Positions 13,401 through 25,151 are shown, counted from the first letter of the stretch. The stretch is DNA of 64,000 nt from Prosopocoilus inquinatus (GCA_036172665.1 CM069872.1:56716101-56780100); one strand, 5' to 3'. Numbers and translations: made by a program. Notes: generated from the sequence alone by a model not told the origin.

Positions 13401-16400
13401 ATTGGCCGCGTGTTAATTGGAACGGCCAACGACGACGAAGAAAGCGAATGCGTTTGTCAAGCAAATAATAATCGATCGACCTTGTTCGACGCTGACGTAA
13501 TATTTTTTTTTATTTTTTATTTTTTATTTTTTTTTTGTTTAGAACCGCCGATTTCCACGCCCCACTGCGAGCGTCTCTACGGCATCTTCCCCGACGATGG
13601 AAAGTGCGACGTCTTCTGGAACTGCTGGAACGGGGAGGCCTCCAGGTACCAGTGCTCTCCAGGCCTGGCCTACGACAGGGAGGCCCGCGTCTGCATGTGG
13701 GCCGATCAAGTGCCCGAATGCAAAAATGATGGTATGATTTAGTCATTCGTATTTTGCTATACTTATCTTTTCTGTGCTTCTCTTTTATTTTTTTTTCTTT
13801 TCTTCTGTCTGTTCTCTTCCTCATTGGATGGGAATGCACTTCCTTCTTTGCCTTTCACCTTCCCAAAATGTGCTTTTTTCTTATACTTTCTTTGACTGTT
13901 TTCTTCCTTACTGGATGTGGATGGGAATGCACTTCCTTCTTTGCCTTTCACCTTCCCAAACAGTGATTCTCTTTTATTTTTTCTTTGTCGCTCATTCTCT
14001 TCCTCATTGGATGGGAGTGGATTTTCTCTTTGGATTGTATTTGCCTTCCACCTTCCCAAAATGTGCTTCTCTTTTATTTTCTCTTAGTCTATCCTCTTCC
14101 TCACTTTGGATGTGAATGCTCTTCCTCTTTAGATTGTCTTTGCTTTTCACTTTCCAAAATGTGCTTCTCTTTTATTTTTTCTTAGTCTGTCCTCTTCCTC
14201 ATTGGGTGGGAATGCTCTTCTTCTTTAGATTGTCCTTGCCTTCAACCTTCCCAAACTGTTTCCAGAAGTTGCCCTTTCTCTTCGAACCTCCTTGGACGTA
14301 ATCCCTTGCTTTTCCTTTTCTCTTTCACCTTCCGAAGCATAAATGAACGCAGTCTTCGATTTTCTGGTGCAGTTACCAACTTGCTCTCTTACTCTTTCTT
14401 ACTTTTCTTACTCTTTCCATCTACTTTGCTTTTCTTCTTTAGATTGTCCTTGCCTTTAACCTTCCCAAACTGCTTCCTTCATCTTCAAACCTCCTTGGAC
14501 GTCATCCCTTGTTTTTCCCTTTCTCCTCTGATTTCTTTTTGTACATTAAACTGTCTTCAGAAGATATTCCTCTTCCTGTTCCAACTGGCCTTCGCTCCTC
14601 ACCCTGCCCTGTTCCTTCTCCTCCCAAAGCATAAATGATCCTGCCTTTGACCTTCCCAAACTGTTTCCAGAAGTTGTCCCTCCTCTTCGAACCTCCTTGG
14701 ACGTCATCCCTAGCTTTTGCCTTTCTCCGATTCCTTTTTGTACAGCAAATTGTCTTCAGAAAATGTTCCTCATCCTGTTCCAACTGGCCTTCGCTCGTCA
14801 CCTTGCCCTGTTCCTTCACCTTCCAAAGCAGAAATGAACTCAAGGTCTTCGATTTTCTGGTGCAGTTACCAACTTGCTCTCTTACTCTTTCCCTTCGTCT
14901 TGTCTTGTCTTGTCTGGTCTCTTTTAGAGTTTCGCCTTCCCCCAACATGAATTAAACAAACGTTTTCAATTTTCTCGTGTACCCAACTTTTTCCAGAAGT
15001 TGCGGGAGGGTTCTCTTGCCCGGCACCAGGTGAAGTAAGTAATTCCGGTTCCTTCTCCCGCCACGCCCATCCAGACGATTGCCGCAAGTACTACATCTGC
15101 CTGGAAGGTGTCGCCAGAGAGTACGGCTGCCCCATTGGCACGGTCTTCAAGATCGGCGACGCCGAAGGCACGGGCAACTGCGAAGACCCCGAAGACGTTC
15201 CCGGATGGTAAGTAAATAGTAAATTTTGTCCTGCTTCGCCCTCCACGATTTCGGCTTTCTTCCTTTCTCACACAACCAACTTGCGTCTTTTCGCCTTTTC
15301 TCCTGATTCAATCCACGATTGGATTTCGTAAGCGCGCAACGGTCGCTTGCGTAACAACGTTCTGGAATTTTCTGCGTGAGGCGAAAAAACGCAAGTTCCT
15401 CGTGCACACATAACGCGTTAATATGAATAACGCTTGGCTACTTTCTCTAACGCTTGTGCTTTGTTTTTTTTTTTGTGTGTGTTTCACCTGCACTAAAACG
15501 GCATGTTACGCACCGCTTGTCTTTTTTCTCTTCCACTTACCTACTTGATTAACCGACCATCAGAGTCCGGGGAAACTAGTCCGCGCGGTTTGCAGATGAC
15601 TTTGAGAGAGAATGAGCACGACGTGCTGTGCAAAAAAGAAAAAACAGAAAAAGAAGAAAGGAAACTATACGAGACAGCCACCTCCTCCCCCTCACCCCCC
15701 ATGGTTATTTGTGACCATACCTCAGAGCATCAATGGGAAATTCATGGAGAATTGGAGCAAAACTAATGGCCGATTTACTCTGAGAATTTGATGGTTTTCT
15801 CATTTGAGAAAATTAAATGGCCAATTCCGCGTCCTTATGAAAAGTCACTTTAAAAAGCGAAGACCTTTGTAAGCGAAATATTGGATCGAGGTGTCTTGTC
15901 TTCCTCCTCAGCTAACGCCTCTCTCCACAAACAAAAGCTAGTTTGGCATGTCGCCAAAAATCCGGATCAAATTTGTCGGAGGAAATCAGATTCTAACCTC
16001 AAACCAATTCGGGAAGTGCTTTCCCTTTTTCATTTCTTCCATTTCTTCGTTGTTCCTCATCCTCGCTTTTGTTTTTGTTTTACTCATCTTCGTGACATTT
16101 CTCTATCTAATTTTATAAGACATATTCTTCGACCTCGTCATTCGTGATTATTTTAACAACAAGAAATCCAAGTGCTCCAAGACACCTCCCCCCTCCCCCT
16201 CAACAAAGAGCTCTTTTATATTTTTCGTTTATTGCGTCAGCGCTTCTTTTGTTTCCTTTCGCCTTCGTGAATTCATTCTGTTTTTTTTTTTTTTTATTTA
16301 ACTTATTTGTCGGTTTCATCTTCTCTAACAGCCTTGCTCATCTGCTTTTACTTCTCATAATCCACTTTTATTTAATTTTTTCTTGATTGGTTTTTTTTTC

Positions 16401-19400
16401 TCCCCCCGCCCTCTCGCATGTTACGGTTCTTGTTTCTTCTTCTCGCGAGTTCTTCATTTCTTTTTTCTTTCTTCAACGTCTTTTTTTTAATATTTTTTTT
16501 TATTCGTCACGCTTGACCACGTTTCTAATCGTTTCGTTTGCCTCTTCTTCTCGCCAGTTTTCTCTTGATGCCTCATGGTTTTTTTTGTTTTGTTCGTTTT
16601 TTGTTTTTGCAGAAAATTGATTCTCGCGCGATAAAAACAAAAAAAAAAAAAACAAAACAAAAGACCGTCGTCGTTTGCAGAAGTCCGATGACTCGGGAAA
16701 ATGAGATTTGACCCAAGAGCGTCGTTTTTTTTTATTTTTTAGACGGACGCTTTTCATTTGTTTTTCCGGCCGTCTCGAAGCTCTCGGTTTTCTTCAACTA
16801 TTAATTATCCGCGCCTGTCACTTTTTATTTGCTTTTCTTAGTTCAACTTTTTTTTAATATTTTATTTAGCTACGTTTTATTAATGTCATTGCCGTTTCAT
16901 TTATAATATCTTCTCTCTCTCTCTTTCACTTTCTTTCTGTTTGTCTTTCTATTTCTCTCTGCCTCTACCTTCATTTCTATTTGATTTTAGTTTTTGTTTT
17001 TTTTTTGCGTCGCTGTCTTGTGTTTGTTGGTTTTTTGTTTTTTTTTTCTTCGACTTTGTCGCATTTCAATTTTGCTTTTTTTATTCATTTTTTGTTTTTT
17101 TCTTTTCCTTTGTGCTTGAACTTCAAGGAGCGCTTTTCATTTGTTTTCTTACTGTCTTAAAGCTCTCCATTCTCTTCAATCTTTAATCGTCTTCACTTGT
17201 CAATTTTATTTTCTTCTCTTAGTTCAATTTTTTTTTAATTTTTTTTTTAAAGAGTATTTAGGTATGTTTTGTTTTGTGATGTCATTTCTTTTTCATTTTA
17301 TAATATATATATATCTCTTTGCTTTTCTATCTTCATTTTTGTTTAATTTATTTTTTGTTTCTTTTTGCATCATCGTGGTTTGTTTTCTTTTTGCATTTTT
17401 TTTTCGACTGTCGCATTTCGATTCTGCTTTTCCATTCGTTTTTTTTTCTCCTTTTCAGCATCCGTTCTTCTTTTGTTTTGTACTCGGACTTGTTTCCTTT
17501 TCGGTTTGCACTTTTTCAAAGCGTCCTTTTAAATTTTCCGTTTTTCTTGTTTCTCGGTTTTCTTTCTTTTCGCTTCGTGTTCGTGTTTTTTTTTTCCGAA
17601 AACCTTTTTTTCTTTGTTGGACCTTCTTCCATTTCAGGTCTTCCTTTATTTTTTCCTGTCCTTATTTATGTCTGTCCAGAAGGACAGGAATAAATGAACG
17701 AAGGACCTGTCCGGAAGGACCATCTCGAACTTTTTCTAATTTTTCCTTAACCATCCATTCGTTAGGCTTTTGTTTCAGAATTTGTTTTTCTTTTCTTCTT
17801 TGTTCATTCCAGGTCTTCCTTTTTTTATTTCTTTCCAGAAGGATCGCCTTGAACTTTTTCTGATTTCCCATCAACCATCCTTCGATTGATTATCCATTTC
17901 CCAAAACAACTGACGATCGCCTCTTTTGTTTTTTCTTTTTTTGTTTTCTCTTTGTTAAGCACAGGCTCCACACCTCTTGTCTTTTGTTTTTGTGATTCTC
18001 GATTCGTTAGGCTTTTGTTTCTCACTTTTTTTGTTCCGAAATACTTTTCATCCTTGTTCATTCTTCTTTCATTCCAGGCCTTCCTTTGTTTGTTTCTGTC
18101 CAGAAGGACCCATCTGGAAGTTTTTCTAATTTTTCATCAACCATCCTGTTCCTTCGATTGTTTCATCCATTCCTCAAAACAACTGCCGATCGCTTTTTTA
18201 TTTATTGCTTTTTTTTTAAAGGCTCCATCTCTTTTGTCTTTTGTTCTTGTGCTTCTGAATTCGTTGGGCTTTTGTTTCGCTGCAAGTTTTTTTTTTCTTT
18301 CACGTTCTACTATCTTTTTCCAAAATTTCGGACTTATCTTTAAATTAATTTTCGTTTATTGGTTTTCTTCGACATTTTGCATGTGCGAGCATGATGACTG
18401 TGAACCCCCGAAAACCCCCACCGAGAGACGCTTGTATTTTGTTGAATCGACCTGGGCATGTCGCAAAAAATTTTAGTTAGCTTTGCAAACCGCCCCCACC
18501 CCTAACTTAAAATCCTGGCCGTTCGCAGTGAGGATTACTACGGCGACCTGGACCTGAAGAGCATTCGCAAGAGCGAGTTGTTGGCAGGCCTGCAAAGCAG
18601 TTCGTCAAGGGCGGCGTCCAACCCGAGCCCCCCGAAGGCCGGCAAGCCCAGGCCGGCTCCAGTGTCCCGCAACGCCCCCGAACCCGCGGACAACTAAGTC
18701 CCTACCTCATTGCGTGTAAACACCCCGCCACCCCCCCGAAACCCAAAGCAGGTCGTCACTCGGACGATGTAGATGCTCGTCTGTACTTTTTAATATTTAA
18801 TTAATTATTACTGTTAGCGTTAATTTAGCGAATCGAGAGTATCTTTTTTTGCCCGACTGACCCTCTGTTCCTATAGTTTAATTTTTAATATTTTTCTTAA
18901 TTAATTAATTGATTAATTGATTAAAAACAAAAAGCGTAACCACCTTGTTTGTTTCTCTTTGTTTGTTTGTGTGTGTTTTTTTTTTTTTTTAAATAGATAC
19001 ATACTCTGCGGTACAAAACTGAGAAATTACTATAAATTTTTTTTATACGTAAAATAAATACCTATTTTTAAAACCACACGTCTTTCTGTTCTTTGTTTTG
19101 TTTGTTTATTTGTGTTTACGTGTTTCTCCACCATCACCACCACCAACCCCCTAACTCTTACTTCATATGTACTAAGAACGGCGGAGGCGGATCATTTTTA
19201 TTAACAACTTTAATTCCGACGTTTCGTCTTTTCTGTTTGCACAGTTTCAGTTTTTAACGTAACACAGTCTGTCTCTGTTTTTTTTTCCCTCTACTTAATG
19301 TCTCAAAAAGGCGAAAGTAAATAATAATATTCTCATGTAAATAACACTAAATTATTTGGGGAGGGGGACAGAAAAAAATGTGAACTTTAATTTGGAGGGG

Positions 19401-19576
19401 AGGGTGAACTGAAACGTACACTTAAGACTTTTAAGTGAAAAGGTAAGTGACGTCGCAGGCCGTCTCTTTTCACGTATTTTGCCAAATTAATAACCACGTT
19501 ATTTTTCTCTTCTGTTAACAGCGAAGACTACTACAAAGACGTTGACCTAAAAGCCCTGAAGAAGTTAGGCTACTAA
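10206..19576 (+). CDS. Gasp: Gasp / obstructor-C (CPAP3-C) chitin-binding protein, two isoforms, 5' exon missing
   Basis: Secreted cuticular protein analogous to peritrophins. The family binds chitin in cuticle and tracheal apical matrix and helps order it. Three type-2 chitin-binding domains (CBM14), each with six cysteines, sit one per exon: 10,206-10,415, 13,543-13,731 and 14,997-15,207. The first begins CPDEFGFYPH, the second holds CDVFWNCWNG, and the third holds CRKYYICLEGVAREYGC. Spacing and wording match insect Gasp (recalled, not searched). The final Cys codon of domain 3 is completed by either of two last exons: 18,529-18,697 (long tail rich in S, P, K) or 19,522-19,576 (short tail ending KKLGY). 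Junction phases are 1, 1 and 2. The first exon here opens in phase 1 after a good pyrimidine tract and AG. Its upstream signal-peptide exon was not recognised and may lie outside the window. Introns are pyrimidine-rich and full of minisatellites. Confidence 0.93.
10654..10792. mobile_element. hairpin MITE in a Gasp intron
   Basis: GTTTAACTTGAAGGCTTCCGCG, ATTGTTGAATTC and TGGCTTCCGGTTTGAA are mirrored after a ~20-bp loop, ending GGTTAAAC. Both sides carry ATCGAACGTCTT, a likely target duplication. Confidence 0.75.
11000..12950. repeat. degenerate pyrimidine-rich minisatellite in a Gasp intron
   Basis: Phrases CTGAACAGTTGAATTTCGA, GTCTCTTTTTTGGCGTCC and GAGGCGATCCTGTTTTGTTT recur about every 120-300 bp between 11,400 and 12,350. 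Related Phe/Leu/Ser-rich open frames are by-products. Confidence 0.7.
13543..13731 (+). CDS. Gasp: Gasp exon, chitin-binding domain 2
   Basis: Acceptor TTTAG at 13,538-13,542 follows a long T-rich tract. The exon encodes EPPISTPHCERLYG to PECKND with six cysteines. Both ends are phase 1, and the donor is GTATGA. Confidence 0.92.
13740..14950. repeat. ~90-bp pyrimidine-rich minisatellite in a Gasp intron
   Basis: GTCCTCTTCCTCATTGG, TCTTTAGATTGTCCTTGCC and TTCCCAAACTG recur many times, together with CTTCGAACCTCCTTGGACGT. Two ~180-bp blocks near 14,460 and 14,640 are close copies. Confidence 0.75.
14997..15207 (+). CDS. Gasp: Gasp exon, chitin-binding domain 3
   Basis: Acceptor TTCCAG ends at 14,996. 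The exon encodes EVAGGFSCPAPGE to EDPEDVPG plus the first two bases (TG) of a cysteine codon. Donor GTAAGT begins at 15,208. The split Cys codon is completed by either terminal exon. Confidence 0.92.
15208..18528. repeat. long T-rich Gasp intron with repeats near 17.6-18.3 kb
   Basis: Mostly TTTC/TTTTG-rich. A repeated block around GTCCAGAAGGA, TTTTTCTAATTTTTC and CATCAACCATCC occurs near 17,670-17,760, 17,810-17,890 and 18,080-18,160. No gene. Confidence 0.65.
18529..18697 (+). CDS. Gasp: Gasp terminal exon, long isoform
   Basis: Acceptor CGCAG ends at 18,528. The first base T completes the cysteine codon. It encodes EDYYGDLDLKSIRKSELL, then a Ser/Pro/Lys-rich tail, with stop TAA at 18,695-18,697. 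An AATAAA near 19,055 is a possible polyadenylation signal. Confidence 0.9.
19522..19576 (+). CDS. Gasp: Gasp terminal exon, short alternative isoform
   Basis: Acceptor AACAG ends at 19,521. The first base C also completes a cysteine codon. It encodes EDYYKDVDLKALKKLGY, then TAA (19,574-19,576). The opening is homologous to the upstream terminal exon (EDYY-D-DLK), so it looks like an exon duplication used as a mutually exclusive last exon. An AATAAA occurs near 19,877. Two Gasp/CPAP3-C isoforms are, to my recollection, known in Tribolium. Confidence 0.82.
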
Positions 19577-19979
19577 GGCCGAAACCCCTAGCCCAGGAGG
19601 TTTAGTTTAGAGTATTACTAGGCGTATAGGCTGTACAGAATCATCGTCTCATCTCCTCATCATCAAATCACCTCAGCGTGTTAGTCATTTGTTATTATTG
19701 TTATTTTTTTTTTTTAACACGAGTGGGTCCTGTATTTATGCGAAGTACAAAAGAGTGGAAACTAAAAAAAAAAAAAAATCGAAACGGTTTCTTTCCGCTG
19801 CGACCAATCCGAGTGCTCGAATGACTCTTCTTTTCCGCGCTTTAGCTCTTAAGTATTGGTTGTACTTGTTATGGATAAATAAAACAAATAACAAAAGAAT
19901 GATTGCGTTTGTGTCTTCCGCTTTTGTCTGTCGCCGTGCAAATAAATTCGCGAAAAGCAAAAAAAAAAGAAGAAAAAAC

Positions 19980-22200
19980 AAAAGAATAAAAATATTCGCG
20001 ATTAATTGACTATCAAGAAACAAAGAAAACAAAAAAATAATAAAATAAATAAATATTAGGCAATGCGAAAACAATCGATTTAAAAAACAAAACTACAAGT
20101 AAAACATTTAAAAAAAAAGTTTAATAATTCGTAAGAGAAACCAATCGAATCAAGGCGGAAGAATGAAACAGAAACTGAAAAATAATTGAAAGGGAGAGAA
20201 ATTTATTGGACAAAAAAAAATTATTTGCAGCCATTCCGAATACTAGAACATTTTGTTTCCATAATTGATTGGAATGCTTATTAAGTCTTGCAAACAAAAA
20301 CAAAAAAAAGGAAAAGAAGAAACAAAATGATAAAAACATTAGTGATTGATTAAGGGGGTGCAAGAAATTGCCAAAAACAAAAAAAAACAAAAAACGAAAC
20401 ACTAACACGAAAGAAAGGAAAAAAATAAGCAACGGAGAAATAATCAGTTTAAAAAACAAAACCGAGTAAAAAAATTAAAAAATAGAAGCTTGAAGAGTTT
20501 AATAATTAGCAAGAAAAACAAATCAGATCGAGACAGAAGAATGAAAACGAAACTAACACGAAAGAAAGGAAATAAAAAAAAAATAAGCAATGCAGAAATA
20601 ATAATCGGTTTAAAAAACAAAACCGAGTAAAAAATTAAAAAAAAAAAACTCGAAAAGTTTAATAATTAGCAAGAAAAACCAATCGAATCAAGGCGGAAGA
20701 ATGAAAAAAAAAATTGCTGAAAGAGAGAGACGGAAATTCATTTAAAAACAATCATTTTTCTATAATCGATTATTAAATTTTGAAAACAAAAAAGCAAGAA
20801 GGAAACCTATAGAAGAAACAAAAGAATAAAATTTGAAATTGATTTTAATTTTGAATTAAGGAGGTGCACGAAACTGCCAGAAGAAAAAAACAAAACAAAA
20901 CAAAAAGAAACCAAGCTATCAAGAAACAAACAAAACAAAAAATAATAATCACAATTAAGCAATGTGAAAGTAATCGATTAAAAACAAAACAAAACGACAA
21001 GTAAAAATTAGAAAAAACTCGGAAAGTAGTAATTAGCAAGGAAAAAGAAAACAATCAAATCAAGGTAGAAGAGTGAAACAGACATAGTAGAAAACAATTG
21101 AAAAAGAGAGAAGGAAATTCATTAAATTAAATTAAATTAAAAAAAAAATCATTTTTCTACAATCGATTCGAATGCTCATTCAATTTTGAAAATAAAAGCA
21201 AAAACGAAAACCATAAAAGAAACAAAAGAATAAAAATATTGCCGGATTAATTAAGGAGGTGCACGAAAGTACCAAAAAAAAACAAAACAAAAAGAAACGA
21301 AACTCTCAAGAAACAAAGAAAACAAAAATAATCGATTTAAAAACAAAACAAGTAAAAATAAAAAAAAAACTCAAAAGTTTATTAATTAGCAAAAAGACCA
21401 ATCAAATCAAGGCAGAAGATTGAAACAGACACACTGAAAAACATTAATTGAAAAGAGAGAGAGAGAAATTAATTTTAAAAAAATATTTTTTGCGGCCAAT
21501 TCGAATACTAGAACAATTTTCTGCAATTGATTCGGATGCTTAATATTAAGTTTTGAAAACAAAAGCAAAAAAAAAGAAACTACAGAAGAAATAAAAGAAT
21601 AAAAATATTAGTGATTAATGAAGGGGGTGCCCGAAACTGACAAAAAAAAAAACAAAAAAAGAAAAACAATTAAGTAATGAATGCGAGAAATAAAAGAATT
21701 TGAAAAACAATACAAGTAAAAATTAAAAAAAACTCAAAACGTTTAATAATTAGTAAAAAAAAAACAATCAAATCAAGGCAGAAGAATGAAACAGGCACAC
21801 TGAGAAACAATGACGAAAGAGAGAGAGAGAAATTAATTTAAAAAAAAATCTTTTTGGGGTGAACATTCTTCTACATTCGATTCCAGTGCTTATTAAAGTT
21901 TTGAAAACAAAAGCAAAACAAAAACAAAACTATAGAAGAAACAAAAGAATAAAAACATTAGTGATTGATTACGGAGATGCACGAAATTGCCAAAAAAAAA
22001 GCAAAACAAAACAAAGCAAAAATAATAGCAAAACAATTTAGTAATGAATGCAGTAAATAAACGAATATAAAAAACGAAACGACGAGTAAAAAAATTAAAA
22101 AGAAGAAATAGAAATCCGAAAGTAAAATAATAGACACACAAACAAACAAAAAAACTAAATTAAGATTGAGGAACGAGACAGGGATTTAAAGAAAGAAATT
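19980..22200. repeat. ~360-bp A-rich tandem array downstream of Gasp
   Basis: A landmark GTTTAATAATTAGCAAG...AATCAAGGCAGAAGAATGAAA recurs near 20,119, 20,497, 20,657, 21,019, 21,378 and 21,739. Spacing is about 360 bp, apart from one 160-bp short unit. Further landmarks per unit are ATTCGAATGCT and GATTAAGGAGGTGCACGAAA. Confidence 0.88.
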
Positions 22201-23445
22201 CTTTTGCGGGCCAATCCGAATACTTGAAGATGTTAATAAAACAAAACAACAAAACAAGTGAATGATAAACAAACGACGAGAAACCCATCAGGAAAGGAAA
22301 CAGCAAAATCAAGAACTGTGCAAACGCGAGCAGTTATTAAAGGAGACCGCGGTTGTACAAAACTAGAGTAAACCAGAGAAAGTAAAAAATGTGAAGAAAG
22401 AAACAATTTAGAATAAAAAAAATAGAATTAGAATGGACGGAAACAGAAACAGAGGAAAATTATTAAAAGAGAATCATAAAACAAAACAGAAAAAGATTAC
22501 AAAACAAATTGTAAAACGATTTAAACACAATGATTTAAAAAGAAAAGCAAGGTAGCAAGGAAAACAAGCGAAAAGAAACTCGAAGCACCAAGGTGGCTAA
22601 AAAGGGTAAGACTCAAGCATGCAAAAGCGACATAAAACAAAAACGAAAACGTACGAATTAAAAGGAAAAAAAATAATGTAAAGAAAAAGCAAGTATTTGC
22701 AAACGTATCACAATGAAATGCAGCAATTTACAAAAATTAAAAAGCAATTGAAGGATTGAAGAAAACGAAAAGCTAACAGGTATTAATTGTTCTCGAAGTT
22801 TCGGGGCAGATTCACATACAATAAATAAAAAAAAAATGCGTGAAGGGATTAAAATTAAATTGCAAGTGAATTCAGCGAAGTTCCGAAGTTTCACGCATGC
22901 ATCTCGTAGAAAATTTACGAGGGTTGCAAAAAAAATATCGGACGTAGGCAGCACGTTATACGCCGATGTATAGAAAGTAGTCTACCTGCACGGGGTTGAG
23001 GAGAACCAATTAAATTTATGTATTTAACATCACGCATCCTGGCCAATCATATTTTTAGATTTTACATCATCCTGCTTATTCATTTGTTTCATAATTTTTT
23101 TTTCTGCAAAAGATTTGTTTGCATTACAAATTGCAATTACGCATCCCATCCGTCTTTACAAGGCGAAGACATGTGTGGATGTTACTGACTTGTATGCAGC
23201 GCCGGGGGGGCGGGGGGGCCTTTGACCTGAACAAAGTCTTCCGCCTCCCCCTAGTGAATCATACCCTGTACGTGGGTGCGTCATATTTGCTTTAAATTTG
23301 TATGTTTTTATGACGGCGCGGCGGGTGGAAAAACGCATCCTGGATTAGAATAAAAAAAATCTTTAATCTTTTAGCAAAATCTAAAAAGAGGTTAGATTTG
23401 GAGCGTGTGAATTTATTTAATTTGATTAATTTTAGGCGTACGTAC
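22201..23445. other. A-rich, then mixed non-coding stretch before the tRNA
   Basis: Continues purine-rich to about 22,980. A G-rich run lies at 23,200-23,220. No gene recognised. Confidence 0.5.
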
Positions 23446-23449
23446 AAAA
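23446..23449 (-). terminator. RNA polymerase III T-run after tRNA-Ile
   Basis: AAAA on plus is TTTT on the transcribed strand, 4 nt past the mature tRNA end. This is the minimal pol III terminator. Confidence 0.6.
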
Positions 23450-23453
23450 CGTA

Positions 23454-23527
23454 TGGCCCATGGGGGGATCGAACCCACGACCTTCGCGTTATTAGCACGA
23501 CGCTCTAACCAACTGAGCTAATGGGCC
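23454..23527 (-). tRNA. tRNA-Ile (anticodon AAT)
   Basis: On the minus strand a full cloverleaf reads out. The acceptor stem is GGCCCAT paired with ATGGGCC plus discriminator A. The D arm is TAGCTCAGTTGGTTAGAGC. The anticodon loop GCTAATAAC carries AAT. The T arm holds GGTTCGATCC. It is 74 nt with no intron. A TTTT pol III terminator lies just downstream on this strand (plus 23,446-23,449). Internal A and B boxes are intact, so it looks functional. Confidence 0.95.
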
Positions 23528-23959
23528 CATGTTGTACAGTCGCGATCAAGCGAATCGAAACCTAATGACAGTTCCCTGTAACCCTTATTATCAACGTTAA
23601 CAAGGGCGCGGTTAGTTTGCAACGGTCTCGATTAGGATGATCGCAACTGTACCAACCAAACGCTAAAACGATGAAACTTAATTTTGGAATTAAATGTGCC
23701 TACTGGTACGTTTTCTTTTTTTTTTAATTTTTCTTTTTCTTACTTTTATTTAAATCACCTGCAGTACTAACGTAATGCTGCACGTTTCTTGTTTTTTTTT
23801 TTTATTTAAATTTCTATTTCTTGCGTGCCTGCATAATTTTTAATCATCTCATTTCCATTTTCTTTTTGTTTTAAAGCCCCCTTTTCTCAAAAAAATTTTC
23901 TCATGTTTGCAGTTTTTGTTTCTGTTTTTGAAAGATTTCGTCCTGCTTCAGTTGACCTT

Positions 23960-24880
23960 TTCTTGAAGGCAATTGTTTCGTTTCACTTGTCTACGCGTAT
24001 ATCGCTTGTTTTGCTGCATATTTTGTTTCTTCTCTTTTGTTTCATGCATTTAAATCGACTTCGCTCTTTGACCAATAATAAGCGGAAGAAATGCAATAAT
24101 TAATCGTAGATTGTCGTTTGTTTGGTCGCGATTTCGTAATACCTCTTCGTTTTTATGATCCACGTATACAGGGTGTCTCAAAGCAAACGTCAGACTTGTG
24201 TGGAATTTAATTCGCGAAGCCGAAACAAATCGAAATGAAAGAGCGACGAAAGTTCCGATGGGGCTTCCTTAAGGAGTTATTCAAGAAAAACGAAAACAAA
24301 AAAAAAATTAAATTCGTTTTCATTTGGCAATTGTTTTGTTTCGTTTATCTACGTGTATATCGTTTGCTTGGCCACATGTTTTGTTTCACGGATCTAAATC
24401 GATTTCGCTTTTTCAAAATGTATTATTAATGTTCGTTTTATGATACACATATACATATACAGGGTGTCTCGAAAAGAAACGACTAGCTCAGTGGAATTTA
24501 ACACGTGAAGAGGAGACCAAACGAAACGACAGCGAGTTGAGTGTTCCGATAGGGTTTCGTCAAGGAGTTATTCAAGAAAAGAGAAAAAAAAAAACAAATT
24601 AAATTCGTTTTCATTTGGCAATTGTTTTGTTTCGCTTATCTACGTGAAAGATCGTTTGCTTGGCCACATGTTTTGTTTCACGGATTTAAATCGATTTCGC
24701 TTTTTCAAAATGCATTATTAATGTTCGTTTTATGACACACATATACATATACAGGGTGTAACAAAAATAACGTCAGAGGATTGTGGAATTTAATGCGCGA
24801 AGCCGAAACAAATCGGAAAGAAAGAGCGACGAAAGTTCCGATACGGCTTCGTTATTGAGTTATTCAAAAAAAAATAAAAT
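23960..24880. repeat. ~290-bp tandem repeat, about 3.5 copies
   Basis: Units start TATACAGGGTGTCTC near 24,171, 24,459 and 24,750 and share GTGGAATTTAA, CGACGAAAGTTCCGAT and GCTTGGCCACATGTTTTGTTTC. A partial unit precedes them. Confidence 0.9.
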
Positions 24881-25070
24881 AAAATAAATAAAATAATTAA
24901 AAGTGATTTATAATAGTAAACACTAGTTTATGGTCATGCGGTTAAGTGAATTTAAGTTTGGAGTCTGCTATGGCTTGAGGAGCATGTCGTTACTTTAACG
25001 TAAATCGAAGAAGTGTCCAGTATGACGTAGTAGTGACGCTAACCTAACCTAAAATTTAACGAAAAATTTA

Positions 25071-25151
25071 AGTGGCGAGATTCTGCTTCTGCTGACGAAG
25101 CCCCCAAACAGGGCTGAAACAGCCGCGTAGAGGATGCTCGAGGGATCCACT
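25071..25151 (+). ncRNA. hammerhead-ribozyme-like motif, copy 1 (decayed)
   Basis: CTGACGA (25,092-25,098) matches the CUGANGA core. It is followed by a 5-bp stem II (AGCCC/GGGCT with a 7-nt loop) and the GAAA core (25,116-25,119). Stem I is CTTCTG (25,086-25,091) with TAGAGG (25,128-25,133), extended by CGAG/CTCG and AGTGG/CCACT. A two-pair stem III with loop AGCC is implied (A and C at 25,119-25,120; G at 25,125). The bases expected as U and H before the cleavage site are C and G here, so this copy is probably inactive. Layout resembles the type I hammerheads of Penelope-like elements and Schistosoma SINEs. Confidence 0.6.

Noticed and set aside
17141..17863. 240-aa open frame in the last Gasp intron
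   Set aside because: Almost entirely Phe, Leu and Ser from T-rich repeats, with no domain. It lies wholly within an intron.
23200..23222. G-quadruplex in the G run
   Set aside because: Two long G runs with few separators; no clear four-tract pattern to claim function.
25040..25052. Telomere-like AACCTAACCTAA
   Set aside because: Only two repeats; no array of the insect TTAGG type.
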